A stretch of DNA of 64,000 bases from Paenibacillus amylolyticus (GCF_001570725.1 NZ_BCNV01000004.1:1-64000); one strand, 5' to 3'. Positions 44,072 through 52,806 are shown, numbered from the stretch's first letter. Numbers and translations: made by a program. Notes: a model not told the origin generated them from the sequence alone.

Positions 44072-44848
44072 ATGAAAAAACTTAATATTGGTTTGCAATT
44101 GTTTACACTCCGTGATGAAACTGCAGCAGATTTTCGTGGTACGTTGCGTAAGGTAGCGGCCCTTGGATATGAAGGCGTGGAGTTTGCCGGGTATGGTGAC
44201 ATTCCAGCTGAAGAAATGAAAGCGCTACTAGATGAACTTGGACTGAAAGGATTCAGCAGCCACGTTTCACTCCATGCGATGCGCGAAGACTTGCAAAAAC
44301 AGATCGATTACCTGAAAACAATTGGTGCACAATATATCATTTGCCCTTACCTGATGCCAGAAGATCGTCCTGAGAATGCAGAAGGTTGGACCAAGCTATT
44401 CGCTGAGTTACAACAATATGGAGCTGAAGCAGCGAAGCAAGGATTGATCTTTGGTTACCATAACCATGACTTTGAATTCCACGGCCAGGTTGGCGATGCC
44501 AATGCGTTTGATGCCATGTTCGCTCAAACATCACCGGAAGCGGTAAAAGTGGAAATGGACGTATGTTGGGTACAATTTGCGGGACAAAATCCGATCGAGT
44601 ATATTAAACAATATGCGGGTCGCTTGCCGCTGCTTCATCTGAAGGACTTCAGCAAAGACGAACAGGGCCAGATGAAAACACTGGAACTGGGACAAGGTTC
44701 GGTTGACCTGCCAGCTGTTATTGAAGGCGCTACGAATGCAGGTGTGGAGTGGTTGATCGTGGAACAAGACGTATGTCAGAATCCTCCACTTGAGAGCGTA
44801 TCCAATAGCTACAACTGGTTGAAAGAAAACTACCTGAACCAATTCTAA
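44072..44848 (+). CDS. Sugar phosphate isomerase/epimerase family protein
   Basis: A 258-residue TIM-barrel protein of the xylose isomerase-like/IolE group. The start NIGLQLFTLRDETAADFRGT, the middle YEGVEFAGYG, GYHNHDFEF and the metal-site block KVEMDVCWVQFAG, then LPLLHLKDFSKDE, are typical of this family, with Glu, Asp and His ligands for a divalent metal. The substrate is unknown. AACAGAGGTGTATCCTAC precedes ATG. A Gfo/Idh/MocA dehydrogenase gene starts 49 bases downstream, so both probably act in one sugar or polyol pathway controlled by the divergent AraC protein. Confidence 0.9.
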   Translation: MKKLNIGLQLFTLRDETAADFRGTLRKVAALGYEGVEFAGYGDIPAEEMKALLDELGLKGFSSHVSLHAMREDLQKQIDYLKTIGAQYIICPYLMPEDRPENAEGWTKLFAELQQYGAEAAKQGLIFGYHNHDFEFHGQVGDANAFDAMFAQTSPEAVKVEMDVCWVQFAGQNPIEYIKQYAGRLPLLHLKDFSKDEQGQMKTLELGQGSVDLPAVIEGATNAGVEWLIVEQDVCQNPPLESVSNSYNWLKENYLNQF

Positions 44849-44897
44849 TGGACCATCGAACCATGAAAAATGCTAATCTATTTGTCAAAGGAGACTT

Positions 44898-45923
44898 ATG
44901 TACATGAGTAAAATTAAAGTTGCTGTATTCGGCTGTGGAGCCATTGCCGAGCGCAGACATATTCCAGAGTACGCTGCCAATGAGAACGTAGAACTTGTCG
45001 CTTTTGCCGATCCGATCGTGGAGCGTGCGGAGAAGATGGCCGAGACTTACGGCGGTAAAGCGTACTCCAGTTACGAAGAATTGCTTGCTAACGAAACGGT
45101 AGATGCCGTTAGTGTGTGTACACCAAACTATCTGCATGCACCAATGGCGATTGCTGCTGCAAATGCAGGCAAGCATGTATTGGTGGAGAAACCAATGGCA
45201 GTATCCACTGAAGAAGGCGAGCAAATGATCGAAGCTGCCAAGAAAAATGGTGTGTATCTGATGGTTGGACACAACCAGCGCCTGATGCCTCCTCACGTGA
45301 AAGCAAAAGAAATTCTCGACTCCGGTAAACTCGGAAAAGTTCTGAATTTCCGTACTTCCTTCGGTCACCCGGGTCCGGAAGCATGGAGTGTGGACGGAGC
45401 TGAAAGCTGGTTCTTCCGCAAAGAAGAAGCCATTATGGGCGCTATGGGCGACCTGGGCGTACACAAATCAGACTTCATCCGTTACTTGCTGAACGATGAA
45501 GTATCTGAAGTAGCTGGTTTCATCAGCACACTGCACAAAGAGGGTACTAAGGTTGACGATAACGCGACTTGCTTGCTTCGTATGAAGAGCGGAGCGATTG
45601 GAACGTTGGTAGCGAGCTGGACACAATACAGAGCCGGAGACAATAGTACAGTTCTGTGGTGTGAGAATGGTGTTATGAAGATCGGAACAGTCGAAGGCGA
45701 TGAAGTTATTGTTGAGCTGACCAATGGTACAGTTGAGACATACAAAGTCGGTGCCATGGCTACCAACGAGAAACAAGTGCCGAGTGGCGTAATTGACGCT
45801 TTTGTAGAGTCGATTGTTACTCAAACACCTCCAGCGATTTCCGGGGAAGAGGGCTTGCGTTCCCTGCAAGTGATCCTGGCAGCATTCGAATCCGAGAAAA
45901 CAGGTCAGATCATTAAGCTGTAA
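44898..45923 (+). CDS. Gfo/Idh/MocA family oxidoreductase
   Basis: A 341-residue NAD(P)-dependent sugar or polyol dehydrogenase. The N-terminal Rossmann motif is VAVFGCGAIAERRHIPEYA, the conserved EKP motif is in GKHVLVEKPMAVSTEEGEQM, and the catalytic region has GAMGDLGVHKSDFIRYLL, with Lys-Asp-His type residues. The substrate is unknown. AAAGGAG lies 4 bases before this ATG and 10 before a second in-frame ATG at 44904, so either may be used. It follows the isomerase gene in a likely two-gene operon. Confidence 0.9.
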   Translation: MYMSKIKVAVFGCGAIAERRHIPEYAANENVELVAFADPIVERAEKMAETYGGKAYSSYEELLANETVDAVSVCTPNYLHAPMAIAAANAGKHVLVEKPMAVSTEEGEQMIEAAKKNGVYLMVGHNQRLMPPHVKAKEILDSGKLGKVLNFRTSFGHPGPEAWSVDGAESWFFRKEEAIMGAMGDLGVHKSDFIRYLLNDEVSEVAGFISTLHKEGTKVDDNATCLLRMKSGAIGTLVASWTQYRAGDNSTVLWCENGVMKIGTVEGDEVIVELTNGTVETYKVGAMATNEKQVPSGVIDAFVESIVTQTPPAISGEEGLRSLQVILAAFESEKTGQIIKL

Positions 45924-45980
45924 TCCAACCGAATGACAGTGCAAATTCTAACATTCTATATGTCTTAATCTATGATAAAA

Positions 45981-46018
45981 GGGACTTACCTTCAGAGATG
46001 TGTTCTGGGGTAAGTCCT
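45981..46018. terminator. Hairpin after the dehydrogenase gene
   Basis: GGGACTTACC and GGTAAGTCCT pair (one G-T) across an 18-base loop, 58 bases after the stop codon. The following T-run is poor. Confidence 0.6.
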
Positions 46019-46111
46019 TCTGTATTTGTACCAGGCAAGTGATAGGAAAGTGAACAGTATATTCGGTAATTTGTGCAAGGATAGAGCATCTGATCGCTTA
46101 TGCAGAACTGA

Positions 46112-46153
46112 AAAGGGCTGACATCTCGCGCTATCGCGGAATATCAGTCCCTT
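46112..46153 (-). terminator. Terminator of the aldo/keto reductase gene
   Basis: AAGGG-CTGACAT pairs with ATATCAG-TCCCTT with one bulge, and an inner CGCG-CTAT-CGCG hairpin extends it. On the minus strand a short T-run follows. Confidence 0.7.
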
Positions 46154-46191
46154 GGAGTCATTCAATTGAATGATAAAATGATTAACTTTCT

Positions 46192-47139
46192 TTAAATGCC
46201 AGCTGGCACATTACTGCCCAGATCCAACCATGCGATTTCAGCAGGAGTCAGCGTGATACGGGAACCTTCATCACAGGAGAGCAGTTCTGCCTGATTCTGA
46301 GCACCGATCAGCGCACAGGTTGGGAACGTCTGATTCAATACATAAGCGAGTGCAATCTGGATTGGTGTTGTTTTCTTCGAATTCGCCAATTGTTCAGCCC
46401 GGCGCAAACGTTCCCAGTTGCCATCACTATAGAATACACGCACCAGATCGGCGTTATCTCGAACTTCAGGTGTAAATCGTCCAGTGAAGAAACCACGTGC
46501 TTGGGAGGACCAAGACAGCAATGGTAGCTTGGTTTGCTCATGCCATGCCAGCGTCTCTGCATCTGCTGACACACAGCCTTCCCAGAAAGGTTCGTTTGCT
46601 TTGGCGAGACTGAGATTCGGACTGCTGAAGGTAAAACCCTTCAGGCCATTCGCCGCAGCGTACGCATTGGCTTCCTCTAGCCGTTGCCAGGTCCAGTTGG
46701 AGGCGCCGATCGCGCCGATTTTGCCGGAATCAATATGTTCGTTCAGTGCTTCAAGAATAACACTGACAGGGGTATTGGGATCATCCCGGTGCAAAGCATA
46801 CATCTCTACGTGATCTGTCTGAAGACGCTCCAGACTTTCCAGCAAATCACTACGGATGGCATCGGCGTTAACACGTGGTCCATTTTGATCATGATGTGCG
46901 CCTTTGGTGAGAATGACAATTTGGTCTCGGTTACCGCGTTCCTTCATATACCGGCCAAGGACTTCTTCACTTTCGCCATCACAATAAATATGCGCTGTAT
47001 CGACGGTGTTACCGCCGATCGACAGAAAAGCATCCATATTCGTAGCTGCTTTATCGTAGGCATCATGCACGAAATAATCGGTTCCTTTAATCAGTCTGGA
47101 GACGGGTTTACCTGCACCAGCAATTTCGATATATTCCAT
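46192..47139 (-). CDS. Aldo/keto reductase
   Basis: A 315-residue NADPH-dependent oxidoreductase barrel. The catalytic tetrad region is visible: Asp in GGNTVDTAHIY with Tyr, Lys in QIVILTKGAHHD, and His in VEMYALHRDD. The C-terminal LSWSSQARGFFTGRF and IALAYVLNQTFPTCALIGAQ resemble the family's cofactor-binding end. The substrate is unknown, probably a sugar derivative. It is 20 bases after a Gfo/Idh/MocA gene on the same strand and is likely co-transcribed with it. Confidence 0.9.
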   Translation of the reverse strand: MEYIEIAGAGKPVSRLIKGTDYFVHDAYDKAATNMDAFLSIGGNTVDTAHIYCDGESEEVLGRYMKERGNRDQIVILTKGAHHDQNGPRVNADAIRSDLLESLERLQTDHVEMYALHRDDPNTPVSVILEALNEHIDSGKIGAIGASNWTWQRLEEANAYAAANGLKGFTFSSPNLSLAKANEPFWEGCVSADAETLAWHEQTKLPLLSWSSQARGFFTGRFTPEVRDNADLVRVFYSDGNWERLRRAEQLANSKKTTPIQIALAYVLNQTFPTCALIGAQNQAELLSCDEGSRITLTPAEIAWLDLGSNVPAGI

Positions 47140-47159
47140 AAGTCAGTTCATCCTCTCGA

Positions 47160-48164
47160 TTATAGTGTAATTCGTGTACGTTGTTCCGCTGAACGAAGGC
47201 AAGCTTCCAATACTTTCATATTAGCTACCGCATCGGAAGGGGCGAAGCGCAGATCCTTGCCCAGAAGTACAGCACGTGCCATATCATCTCCCTGCAGAGA
47301 GTAGTGGTTCACTTGCGGGACCTCAATCTCTCTGCGTTCACCGCCAGCTGTTACATAGAAGTTCGAACTATTATCTTGCTCGCTGACAAATGCGGAAGGG
47401 ACTTCAATAATGCCCTCGGACCCCAATACTTCCAGTGTGTTGCGGAAGGCTGCCCACATGCTGCTGTCAAACGTCACGCCAACGTGATTATCGAATTCCA
47501 GCAATCCGGATGCCATCATATCGACCTGATCATGCTGTGGGGAGAACATGCCGATAACAGTGGCAGCACTTGGCTCTTGACCAAGCAGCAGACGTGCTAC
47601 GCTGATGGAATAACATCCGATATCATACAGTGCACCGCCGCCCCAATCCCGCCGAAAGCGGACATTGCCGGATGCATTGGAGTTATTGAACGAAAATGTA
47701 CTGTGAATACCGCGGATCTCACCGATCTCACCGCTGGCGATGATATCCCTGATCTGATCGTAACGTGGATGATGGCGGTACATGAATGCTTCAGCCAGCT
47801 GCACACCTGCATCTGCACAAGCTTGAACCATCTCCTGAGCTTCCTGCTCAGTCAGAGCCAGTGGTTTTTCGCACAAAATATGTTTGCCTGCCTCAGCAGC
47901 AAGGATCGTCCATTCCCGATGCAAATGATTCGGTAGCGGGATATATACGGCATCGATGGAATCATCTGCGAGCAAAGCTTCATAACTGCCATAAGCCTTG
48001 TCGATCCCAAGTTGATCGGCTGTCTGCTTGGCTTTATCTTCGTCCCGACTGGCGATCGCGGTGACTTCATTCAACTCGGATTGCTGCAAGCCTGGAATGA
48101 CGGATTCCACAGCAATGCTAGCGCTACCAAGAATTCCCCAACGCAATTTTTGAACTGAATTCAT
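47160..48164 (-). CDS. Gfo/Idh/MocA family oxidoreductase
   Basis: A 334-residue NAD(P)-dependent dehydrogenase. Rossmann motif WGILGSASIAVESVIPGLQ, EKP in GKHILCEKPLALTEQEAQEM, and the catalytic segment RRDWGGGALYDIGCYSISVA are present, like glucose-fructose oxidoreductase and trans-dihydrodiol dehydrogenase relatives. The substrate is unknown. ACAGGAGGATACAACAC precedes ATG. It is divergent from an AraC regulator at 48283 and followed by the aldo/keto reductase. Only distantly similar to the other Gfo/Idh/MocA protein in this window. Confidence 0.9.
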   Translation of the reverse strand: MNSVQKLRWGILGSASIAVESVIPGLQQSELNEVTAIASRDEDKAKQTADQLGIDKAYGSYEALLADDSIDAVYIPLPNHLHREWTILAAEAGKHILCEKPLALTEQEAQEMVQACADAGVQLAEAFMYRHHPRYDQIRDIIASGEIGEIRGIHSTFSFNNSNASGNVRFRRDWGGGALYDIGCYSISVARLLLGQEPSAATVIGMFSPQHDQVDMMASGLLEFDNHVGVTFDSSMWAAFRNTLEVLGSEGIIEVPSAFVSEQDNSSNFYVTAGGERREIEVPQVNHYSLQGDDMARAVLLGKDLRFAPSDAVANMKVLEACLRSAEQRTRITL

Positions 48165-48248
48165 GTGTTGTATCCTCCTGTGTATAAATGTATATTGTGA
48201 TTATAAGGAATAGATGATCGAATTAAAATGATAATATATTGAAGTTAG

Positions 48249-48266
48249 TTAACACAATATTGTTAA
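48249..48266. promoter_or_regulatory. Candidate AraC-site palindrome
   Basis: TTAACA-CAATAT-TGTTAA is a perfect inverted repeat ending 4 bases before the ribosome binding site of the AraC gene. Binding there could block its own translation or transcription; this is inference. Confidence 0.35.
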
Positions 48267-48282
48267 GTAAGGAGAAGTCGTT

Positions 48283-49122
48283 ATGATGAGGCAAACGGTA
48301 TTGCTAACCCTGCAGGATATTCCATATTTTTGTTATCCGGAATCGGTTGGACATTATATGGAACATCCCCAGCATTCCGTATTACGGGAGGCAGGCGTAC
48401 TAAACAATTTTAATATTCACTATGTCGCTGCAGGCAAGGGATACGTGGAAGTGGACGGGGTGGTGCATGAGCTTCGCGCAGGTCAGGCCGTGCTTTATTT
48501 CCCGCAACAGCGACAGCATTATTATAGTAGTGAAGATGACCCGTGGGATGTGAGATGGGTTCATTTTTACGGTGAACGTCTGCATGATTATATGATCGAG
48601 CGGGGGTTGCATCGCAATCTGCTGTGGACGCTAAGGCAGCGTAGCTCATGGGAAGAGGCTCATCTGGCTTTGCTGACTGAAGCGGAACAGAACACCATGC
48701 TGCGTCCTGCTCAGCTATCCACACTGACTTATGCTGTACTCGCCGAGTTCGTGCAGCATGCGGTACCTTTAAAGAGCACACGCACCACAAGTAAGGCGGA
48801 GAGTCGGGTTCTTGCGCTGCTTCCACAGATGCAACAGGAGGCCTGCCAACCTTTCCTGTTACAGGACTGGGCGGATCTCGCAGGTGTGAGTTCGTATTAC
48901 TTTTGCAAAATGTTCAAGAGTGCTGTAGAGATGACCCCTATGGAGTTTATTACTCGTTCACGGCTACAGATGGCAAAGCAATGGCTGCTGGAAAGGCCTG
49001 CGGCCAACATCGGACAGATTGCGGAGGAAGCGGGGTATCCCAATGCCAGTTATTTTAACCGCCAGTTCATGGCCCATGAGGGGATGACTCCTACGGATTA
49101 TCGCGGATTGTATCATAATTAA
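48283..49122 (+). CDS. AraC family transcriptional regulator
   Basis: A 279-residue regulator. The cupin domain (about 15-150) contains GYVEVDGVVHELRAGQAVLY. The double HTH (about 180-276) contains FLLQDWADLAGVSSYYFCKM and IAEEAGYPNASYFNRQFMAH, ending EGMTPTDYRG. It is divergent from the Gfo/Idh/MocA and aldo/keto reductase genes and probably regulates them. TAAGGAGAAGTCGTT precedes ATG; a second ATG directly follows. Confidence 0.9.
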   Translation: MMRQTVLLTLQDIPYFCYPESVGHYMEHPQHSVLREAGVLNNFNIHYVAAGKGYVEVDGVVHELRAGQAVLYFPQQRQHYYSSEDDPWDVRWVHFYGERLHDYMIERGLHRNLLWTLRQRSSWEEAHLALLTEAEQNTMLRPAQLSTLTYAVLAEFVQHAVPLKSTRTTSKAESRVLALLPQMQQEACQPFLLQDWADLAGVSSYYFCKMFKSAVEMTPMEFITRSRLQMAKQWLLERPAANIGQIAEEAGYPNASYFNRQFMAHEGMTPTDYRGLYHN

Positions 49123-49228
49123 CCGGTATTCTTTCGATGTTGCCAGCGCTTAAAGAGTAATGGTTTGACAGAGAGCTTAATCAAGTCTATTATGGATAAA
49201 TTAAATCCGTGTATAATGAGGTGCCCTC

Positions 49229-49636
49229 ATGAAATATTCAAAAGCAACAAATTATGCTTTGCATACGATGCTTCATCTTGTAAGCACTGCCCCTGAACAG
49301 CTGGTTAGTGTACACCAACTTGCAGAATTGCAGAAGGTATCACCGACCTATCTGTCCAAAATACTGACCAAATTGGTTAAGGCGGGTATGATCGAATCGA
49401 CTTCTGGCGCCAATGGTGGCTATCGTCTTAGTCGTAAAAATCCCGACCCTTCCTTCCTAGAGATCATTCATGCGATTGAAGGTCAGGCGTCTCTGTTTGA
49501 ATGTTCCCAGAATCATAACGCAGGTTGCTTGATCCAACAGGTGATGGTGCAGGCGGAAGAAGAGATGGAAAGTTTTTTGAACAATAAAAAGATGTCGGAA
49601 CTGGCTTCCCAGATGAAGGGTGCACACTCCCTATAA
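49229..49636 (+). CDS. Rrf2 family transcriptional regulator
   Basis: A 135-residue winged-helix regulator of the Rrf2 family (MKYSKATNYALHTMLHLVST, then VSPTYLSKILTKLVKAGMIE with GANGGYRLSRK). Iron-sulfur members such as NsrR carry three Cys in the loop after the wing. Here Cys92 and Cys100 are present (ECSQNHNAGC) but the third position is not Cys, so a normal cluster site is incomplete. It may be a redox or electrophile sensor. The gene is solitary, with a terminator at 49701; the target is not obvious, though the NTF2-like gene downstream is a candidate. Confidence 0.88.
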   Translation: MKYSKATNYALHTMLHLVSTAPEQLVSVHQLAELQKVSPTYLSKILTKLVKAGMIESTSGANGGYRLSRKNPDPSFLEIIHAIEGQASLFECSQNHNAGCLIQQVMVQAEEEMESFLNNKKMSELASQMKGAHSL

Positions 49637-49700
49637 CTTGTAGCTAGAAGTGTAGCTTCATTCGACGTGGTTAACTCGTCTGCCACATAGGTATAACTAG

Positions 49701-49739
49701 ATCTTTCCATCCTCGCGAGAGGTAAGGAAAGATTTTTTG
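49701..49739 (+). terminator. Terminator after the Rrf2 gene
   Basis: ATCTTTCC and GGAAAGAT form a stem around a loop containing CTCGCGAG, followed by TTTTTTGT. Confidence 0.85.
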
Positions 49740-49916
49740 TATTGTAGGTATTTCGTTGCATGGGGACGCTTCAAGAGTAAGTGAAATGGTTAATATTCAA
49801 ACGTATAATATGTCGTTGTACCTAATAGAAGTCGGATGGTACAATAAGGAAGGTATAATTGCATACATACTTGATCCAATCTTACATCACATTTTACATC
49901 TCTGGAGGGACAACAC

Positions 49917-50366
49917 ATGAGCCAATCAACGATTACAGGACTGGAACAATTGCTCGCACTGGAAAACATTCGGAATACCAAGGCCCGCTATTGCCGCTAT
50001 ATTGATACGAAACAGTGGGATACCTTGGGTGACGTGTTCGCTCCGGATGCAATCGCTGATTTCAGCACAGAAGGCAATCCGATTCCGGTATTAACAGGCC
50101 GTGATACGATTGTACAAGTATTCCGTGATCTGGTGGATGTTGCCGTAACCGTGCACCATGTACATAGCGCCGAAGTTGAATTTGTATCCGAGAACGAAGC
50201 GAAGGTCATCTCCCCAATGGAAGATTGGGTAACGTTCCCGGAGGGCAATGAGAACAAATCGTTCCACGGATTTGGGCACTACCATGAAACTTTTGTCAAA
50301 ATCGACGGCCAGTGGTACATCAAACATACGAGTCTGAAACGTCTTCGTCTGGACCTGTTTGAATAG
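49917..50366 (+). CDS. NTF2-like (SnoaL-type) family protein
   Basis: A 149-residue protein with a cone-shaped NTF2/SnoaL fold: N-terminal helices (LLALENIRNTKARYCRYIDT and WDTLGDVFAPDAIADF) followed by beta strands (TVHHVHSAEVEFVSENEAKV and FGHYHETFVKIDGQWYIKHT). The pattern matches the nuclear transport factor 2 family annotated as SnoaL_4, which includes dehydratases and isomerases with a His/Asp pair. No substrate can be inferred. TCTGGAGGGACAACAC precedes ATG. It is monocistronic with a strong terminator. Confidence 0.88.
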   Translation: MSQSTITGLEQLLALENIRNTKARYCRYIDTKQWDTLGDVFAPDAIADFSTEGNPIPVLTGRDTIVQVFRDLVDVAVTVHHVHSAEVEFVSENEAKVISPMEDWVTFPEGNENKSFHGFGHYHETFVKIDGQWYIKHTSLKRLRLDLFE

Positions 50367-50411
50367 TATAATCTTTTAGCAGAATATCGAAGTGAGCAAC
50401 ATTAAAATAAT

Positions 50412-50454
50412 AGCCCCGAGGAGCGTGATGAATGCGTCCTTGGGGCTTTTTTGT
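50412..50454 (+). terminator. Terminator after the NTF2-like gene
   Basis: AGCCCCGAGGA and TCCTTGGGGCT form an 11-bp stem with one G-T pair, followed by TTTTTTGTG. Confidence 0.9.
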
Positions 50455-50494
50455 GTTTGTGGGAGAGGCCAGTTGACACATGTATAGAAAATAG

Positions 50495-50540
50495 GCAGAA
50501 AAAAAGCCAGGTTCAGAACCCGAGGGCCCCTTCCTGACTT
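50495..50540 (-). terminator. Terminator of the MFS (DHA2) gene
   Basis: On the minus strand AAGTCAGG pairs with CCTGGCTT (one G-T pair), with a T7 run after it. It lies 20 bases after the MFS stop. Confidence 0.8.
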
Positions 50541-50559
50541 CTTTCGGTTAAATGAGATG

Positions 50560-51939
50560 TTAGATCCGGCTACTTTTTTCCGTGACTTTCCGTGACTGCA
50601 TTCTCAGATACAACTGAGAGAAAATAACGGATGCTAGTGCGACCACAGTCATGCCCCAGAAAATATTGGTGTACGCTGAGGATAGTGGCAAGTTCTGCAT
50701 CGCCGTTAATGCTACACCAGTAACAGCAACACTGAAAGCACCGCTGAAGAATTGACTGAGTTGGAACAGTCCCATACCTGCGCCGACCTGATCCTTGGTC
50801 AGGTTGCCAGACAATTCATTGGATACGCTGGTGGTCAGGGATGAGAAACCAACGCTGAGCAGCACATAGACAGCCATAATGGCGTAGATGTTATTGTCTG
50901 CAAATAAGGCGAACAATCCGGCAGCGGCCAGTAGCAACCATGGTGCAAATTTCAGCAGCAGCGTATTGCCATGTCGGTCAATCATTCGGCCGATCCGGTT
51001 GGACAGCAGCATAGACACGACTGCACCCGGGAAGATGACGAGTCCGGATTGAGCAGGTGTCAGTCCATATAGATGCGCCAAAATTTGCGGCAGCAGGAAC
51101 AGCGTTGAGAAGTTATTGATGTACGATACAATCCCCAGCGAGCTGAGCATCATATATTTTTTGTTTTTGAACAAAGCGGGTTGCACAAATGGATCTGCCG
51201 CGCGCCGAATTCGGAGCCAGAACAGAAGCAGTGCAGCAGCACCGATGACAAGCGTGAACCACTGACGGGAAGTCAGGAATAACAGCACACCTGTAGTACC
51301 GATGGCGAGAAGCACGGCACCCATCAGGTCAAATGAACCTTTTTGCGGTGTTTCCCGAGGAAGCAATTTGAAGAATACAGGAATCAAGAATAACGTTAAT
51401 CCTGTAACGATAAACAGATCATGCCATCCCAGAAATTGTGTAATACTTCCGCCGATGACGGGACCAAGTCCAAGACCCAGTGAACTGGCGGACATGATGA
51501 CAGCCATCGATTTACCCCGGCGATCATTCGGAATGTACCGGGTAATTAGCACAATGGCAAGCCCCGGAACCGATGCAGCACCCGCAGCCTGAATCAGACG
51601 TGCAATGAGCAAAATGATGAAGTGATTACTGAAGAATCCTAGAACGGATGCAGCACCAAGTAAAGTCAGCCCAGTCGTGAATAATGTACGGATGGGTATG
51701 AAATCGGATAGACGTGAGAACGTAATCGAGGAAATGGCAAATATAATGGAATACCCTGTAACGATCCATGAGGAAGCGACGGATGTAAGCATAAATTCGG
51801 CTGCAATTTTAGGCAAGGCCAGATTAAACATCATTGTATTCATAACAACGAGTACAACGGTGAAGCCAAGCAAGCTTACAATCAATCCTTCCTGTATTCC
51901 GGTCCGTTCCCCTGATGATGCGGTTGCGGTGTTGTTCAT
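50560..51939 (-). CDS. MFS drug transporter of the DHA2/Tet(L) type
   Basis: A 459-residue membrane protein with about 14 transmembrane helices, the DHA2 layout of Tet(L)/QacA-like exporters. The opening LLGFTVVLVVMNTMMFNLAL, then PKIAAEFMLTSVASSWIVTG, the motif-A region FSRLSDFIPIRTLF and the motif-C-like GLGLGPVIGGSI are visible. A proton-driven drug or metabolite exporter is expected; the substrate is unknown. The start at 51939 has CAGGAGGTTTTTT upstream; an ORF extension to 52047 lacks support. It is divergent from a small ArsR-family gene that probably represses it. Confidence 0.9.
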   Translation of the reverse strand: MNNTATASSGERTGIQEGLIVSLLGFTVVLVVMNTMMFNLALPKIAAEFMLTSVASSWIVTGYSIIFAISSITFSRLSDFIPIRTLFTTGLTLLGAASVLGFFSNHFIILLIARLIQAAGAASVPGLAIVLITRYIPNDRRGKSMAVIMSASSLGLGLGPVIGGSITQFLGWHDLFIVTGLTLFLIPVFFKLLPRETPQKGSFDLMGAVLLAIGTTGVLLFLTSRQWFTLVIGAAALLLFWLRIRRAADPFVQPALFKNKKYMMLSSLGIVSYINNFSTLFLLPQILAHLYGLTPAQSGLVIFPGAVVSMLLSNRIGRMIDRHGNTLLLKFAPWLLLAAAGLFALFADNNIYAIMAVYVLLSVGFSSLTTSVSNELSGNLTKDQVGAGMGLFQLSQFFSGAFSVAVTGVALTAMQNLPLSSAYTNIFWGMTVVALASVIFSQLYLRMQSRKVTEKSSRI

Positions 51940-52062
51940 AAAAAACCTCCTGGAGTGATGTGTATTTCGCAACATTTCAGAAACGGTGTGTAACATTTGC
52001 AAAATGTAGTATGATGTTAATCCCGTGCCTGACAGCAGGGGATACATAACGAAATCATTAAA

Positions 52063-52080
52063 GTTCGATTGGTATCGAAC
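52063..52080. promoter_or_regulatory. Candidate ArsR-family operator
   Basis: GTTCGAT-TGGT-ATCGAAC is a perfect inverted repeat between the divergent MFS and ArsR genes, 66 bases before the ArsR start. Role inferred from position. Confidence 0.5.
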
Positions 52081-52145
52081 ATTAGAAATATATCATGGAT
52101 CTGTGTTAAAATACAATGGATAGTCTGAAAAAAGGAGACTACAGT

Positions 52146-52469
52146 ATGAAAATTTTACATCATCCACAAGTATCAGATATTGAACTTTCCTCTGTATTGT
52201 ATGCATTAAGCGACCCGACCCGTCTTGGGATTGTTGCGGAAGCAGCGAGAAGCGGGGAGCAGCCGTGCAGTCATTTTCATGCACCTGTTGTGAAGTCAAC
52301 GATGTCGCACCATATTCGGACCCTGCGGGAAGCCGGAGTTATTCGGGTCAGAGTGCAAGGCACACAGCATTTTCTCACCCTGCGGTCCGAAGATCTGGAA
52401 ACACGCTTTCCAGGACTCTTGCAACCATTATTGCAGGCTGCCGCTCAGACCAGCACAGATCTTTCCTAA
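52146..52469 (+). CDS. ArsR-family winged-helix regulator
   Basis: A 107-residue regulator: LSSVLYALSDPTRLGIVAEA is the family opening, and VVKSTMSHHIRTLREAGVIR is the recognition helix with the following wing VQGTQHFLTLR. The ArsR metal box (ELCVCDL) is absent; a single Cys lies in EQPCSHFHAP, so it is likely a non-metal sensor of the YczG/organic-ligand type. AAAGGAGACTACAGT precedes ATG. It is divergent from the MFS exporter gene, with a palindrome between them, so a repressor of that exporter is the simplest reading. Confidence 0.88.
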   Translation: MKILHHPQVSDIELSSVLYALSDPTRLGIVAEAARSGEQPCSHFHAPVVKSTMSHHIRTLREAGVIRVRVQGTQHFLTLRSEDLETRFPGLLQPLLQAAAQTSTDLS

Positions 52470-52617
52470 ATGTTGTCCTTTCTTCAGGTCGAAGAGGGGA
52501 CATTTTTATTTTCTATTTCTAGACAACCTCTAATACTGATGCGACATTCTGTGTCGTACCATGCCCCATATAATAACGGTGAACACACAAACCATATTGA
52601 AAAGAGGTTCACAACCA

Positions 52618-52806
52618 TTGGCAAAAACCAAAAGAGGACGCATCTTGTGGAGTCTTCCTTCCAGGGGCCGGGGAACATGCCCGGTGTGTAGCAGTACCCG
52701 AATTAAATTGTTGTATACGCAAACAAAAACAGACGGTACAAGTCTGAAAGTATGCAAGAAATGCTCCAAAGCAGTGCAATCCAGAGTGGATAAGGCACAC
52801 GTATAA
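52618..52806 (+). CDS. Small zinc-ribbon protein
   Basis: A 62-residue basic protein, LAKTKRGRILWSLPSRGRG at the start (first residue translated as Met) followed by TCPVCSSTRIKLLY and a second knuckle VCKKCSKAVQSR. Two CxxC pairs 25 residues or so apart form a four-Cys zinc ribbon. The Arg/Lys-rich composition suggests RNA or ribosome association. I do not recognise a named family. The start is TTG at 52618 with AAGAGGT about 10 bases upstream; an in-frame ATG at 52561 has no ribosome site. Its neighbours are an ArsR gene before and a WYL regulator after, with no clear link to either. Confidence 0.75.
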   Translation: MAKTKRGRILWSLPSRGRGTCPVCSSTRIKLLYTQTKTDGTSLKVCKKCSKAVQSRVDKAHV

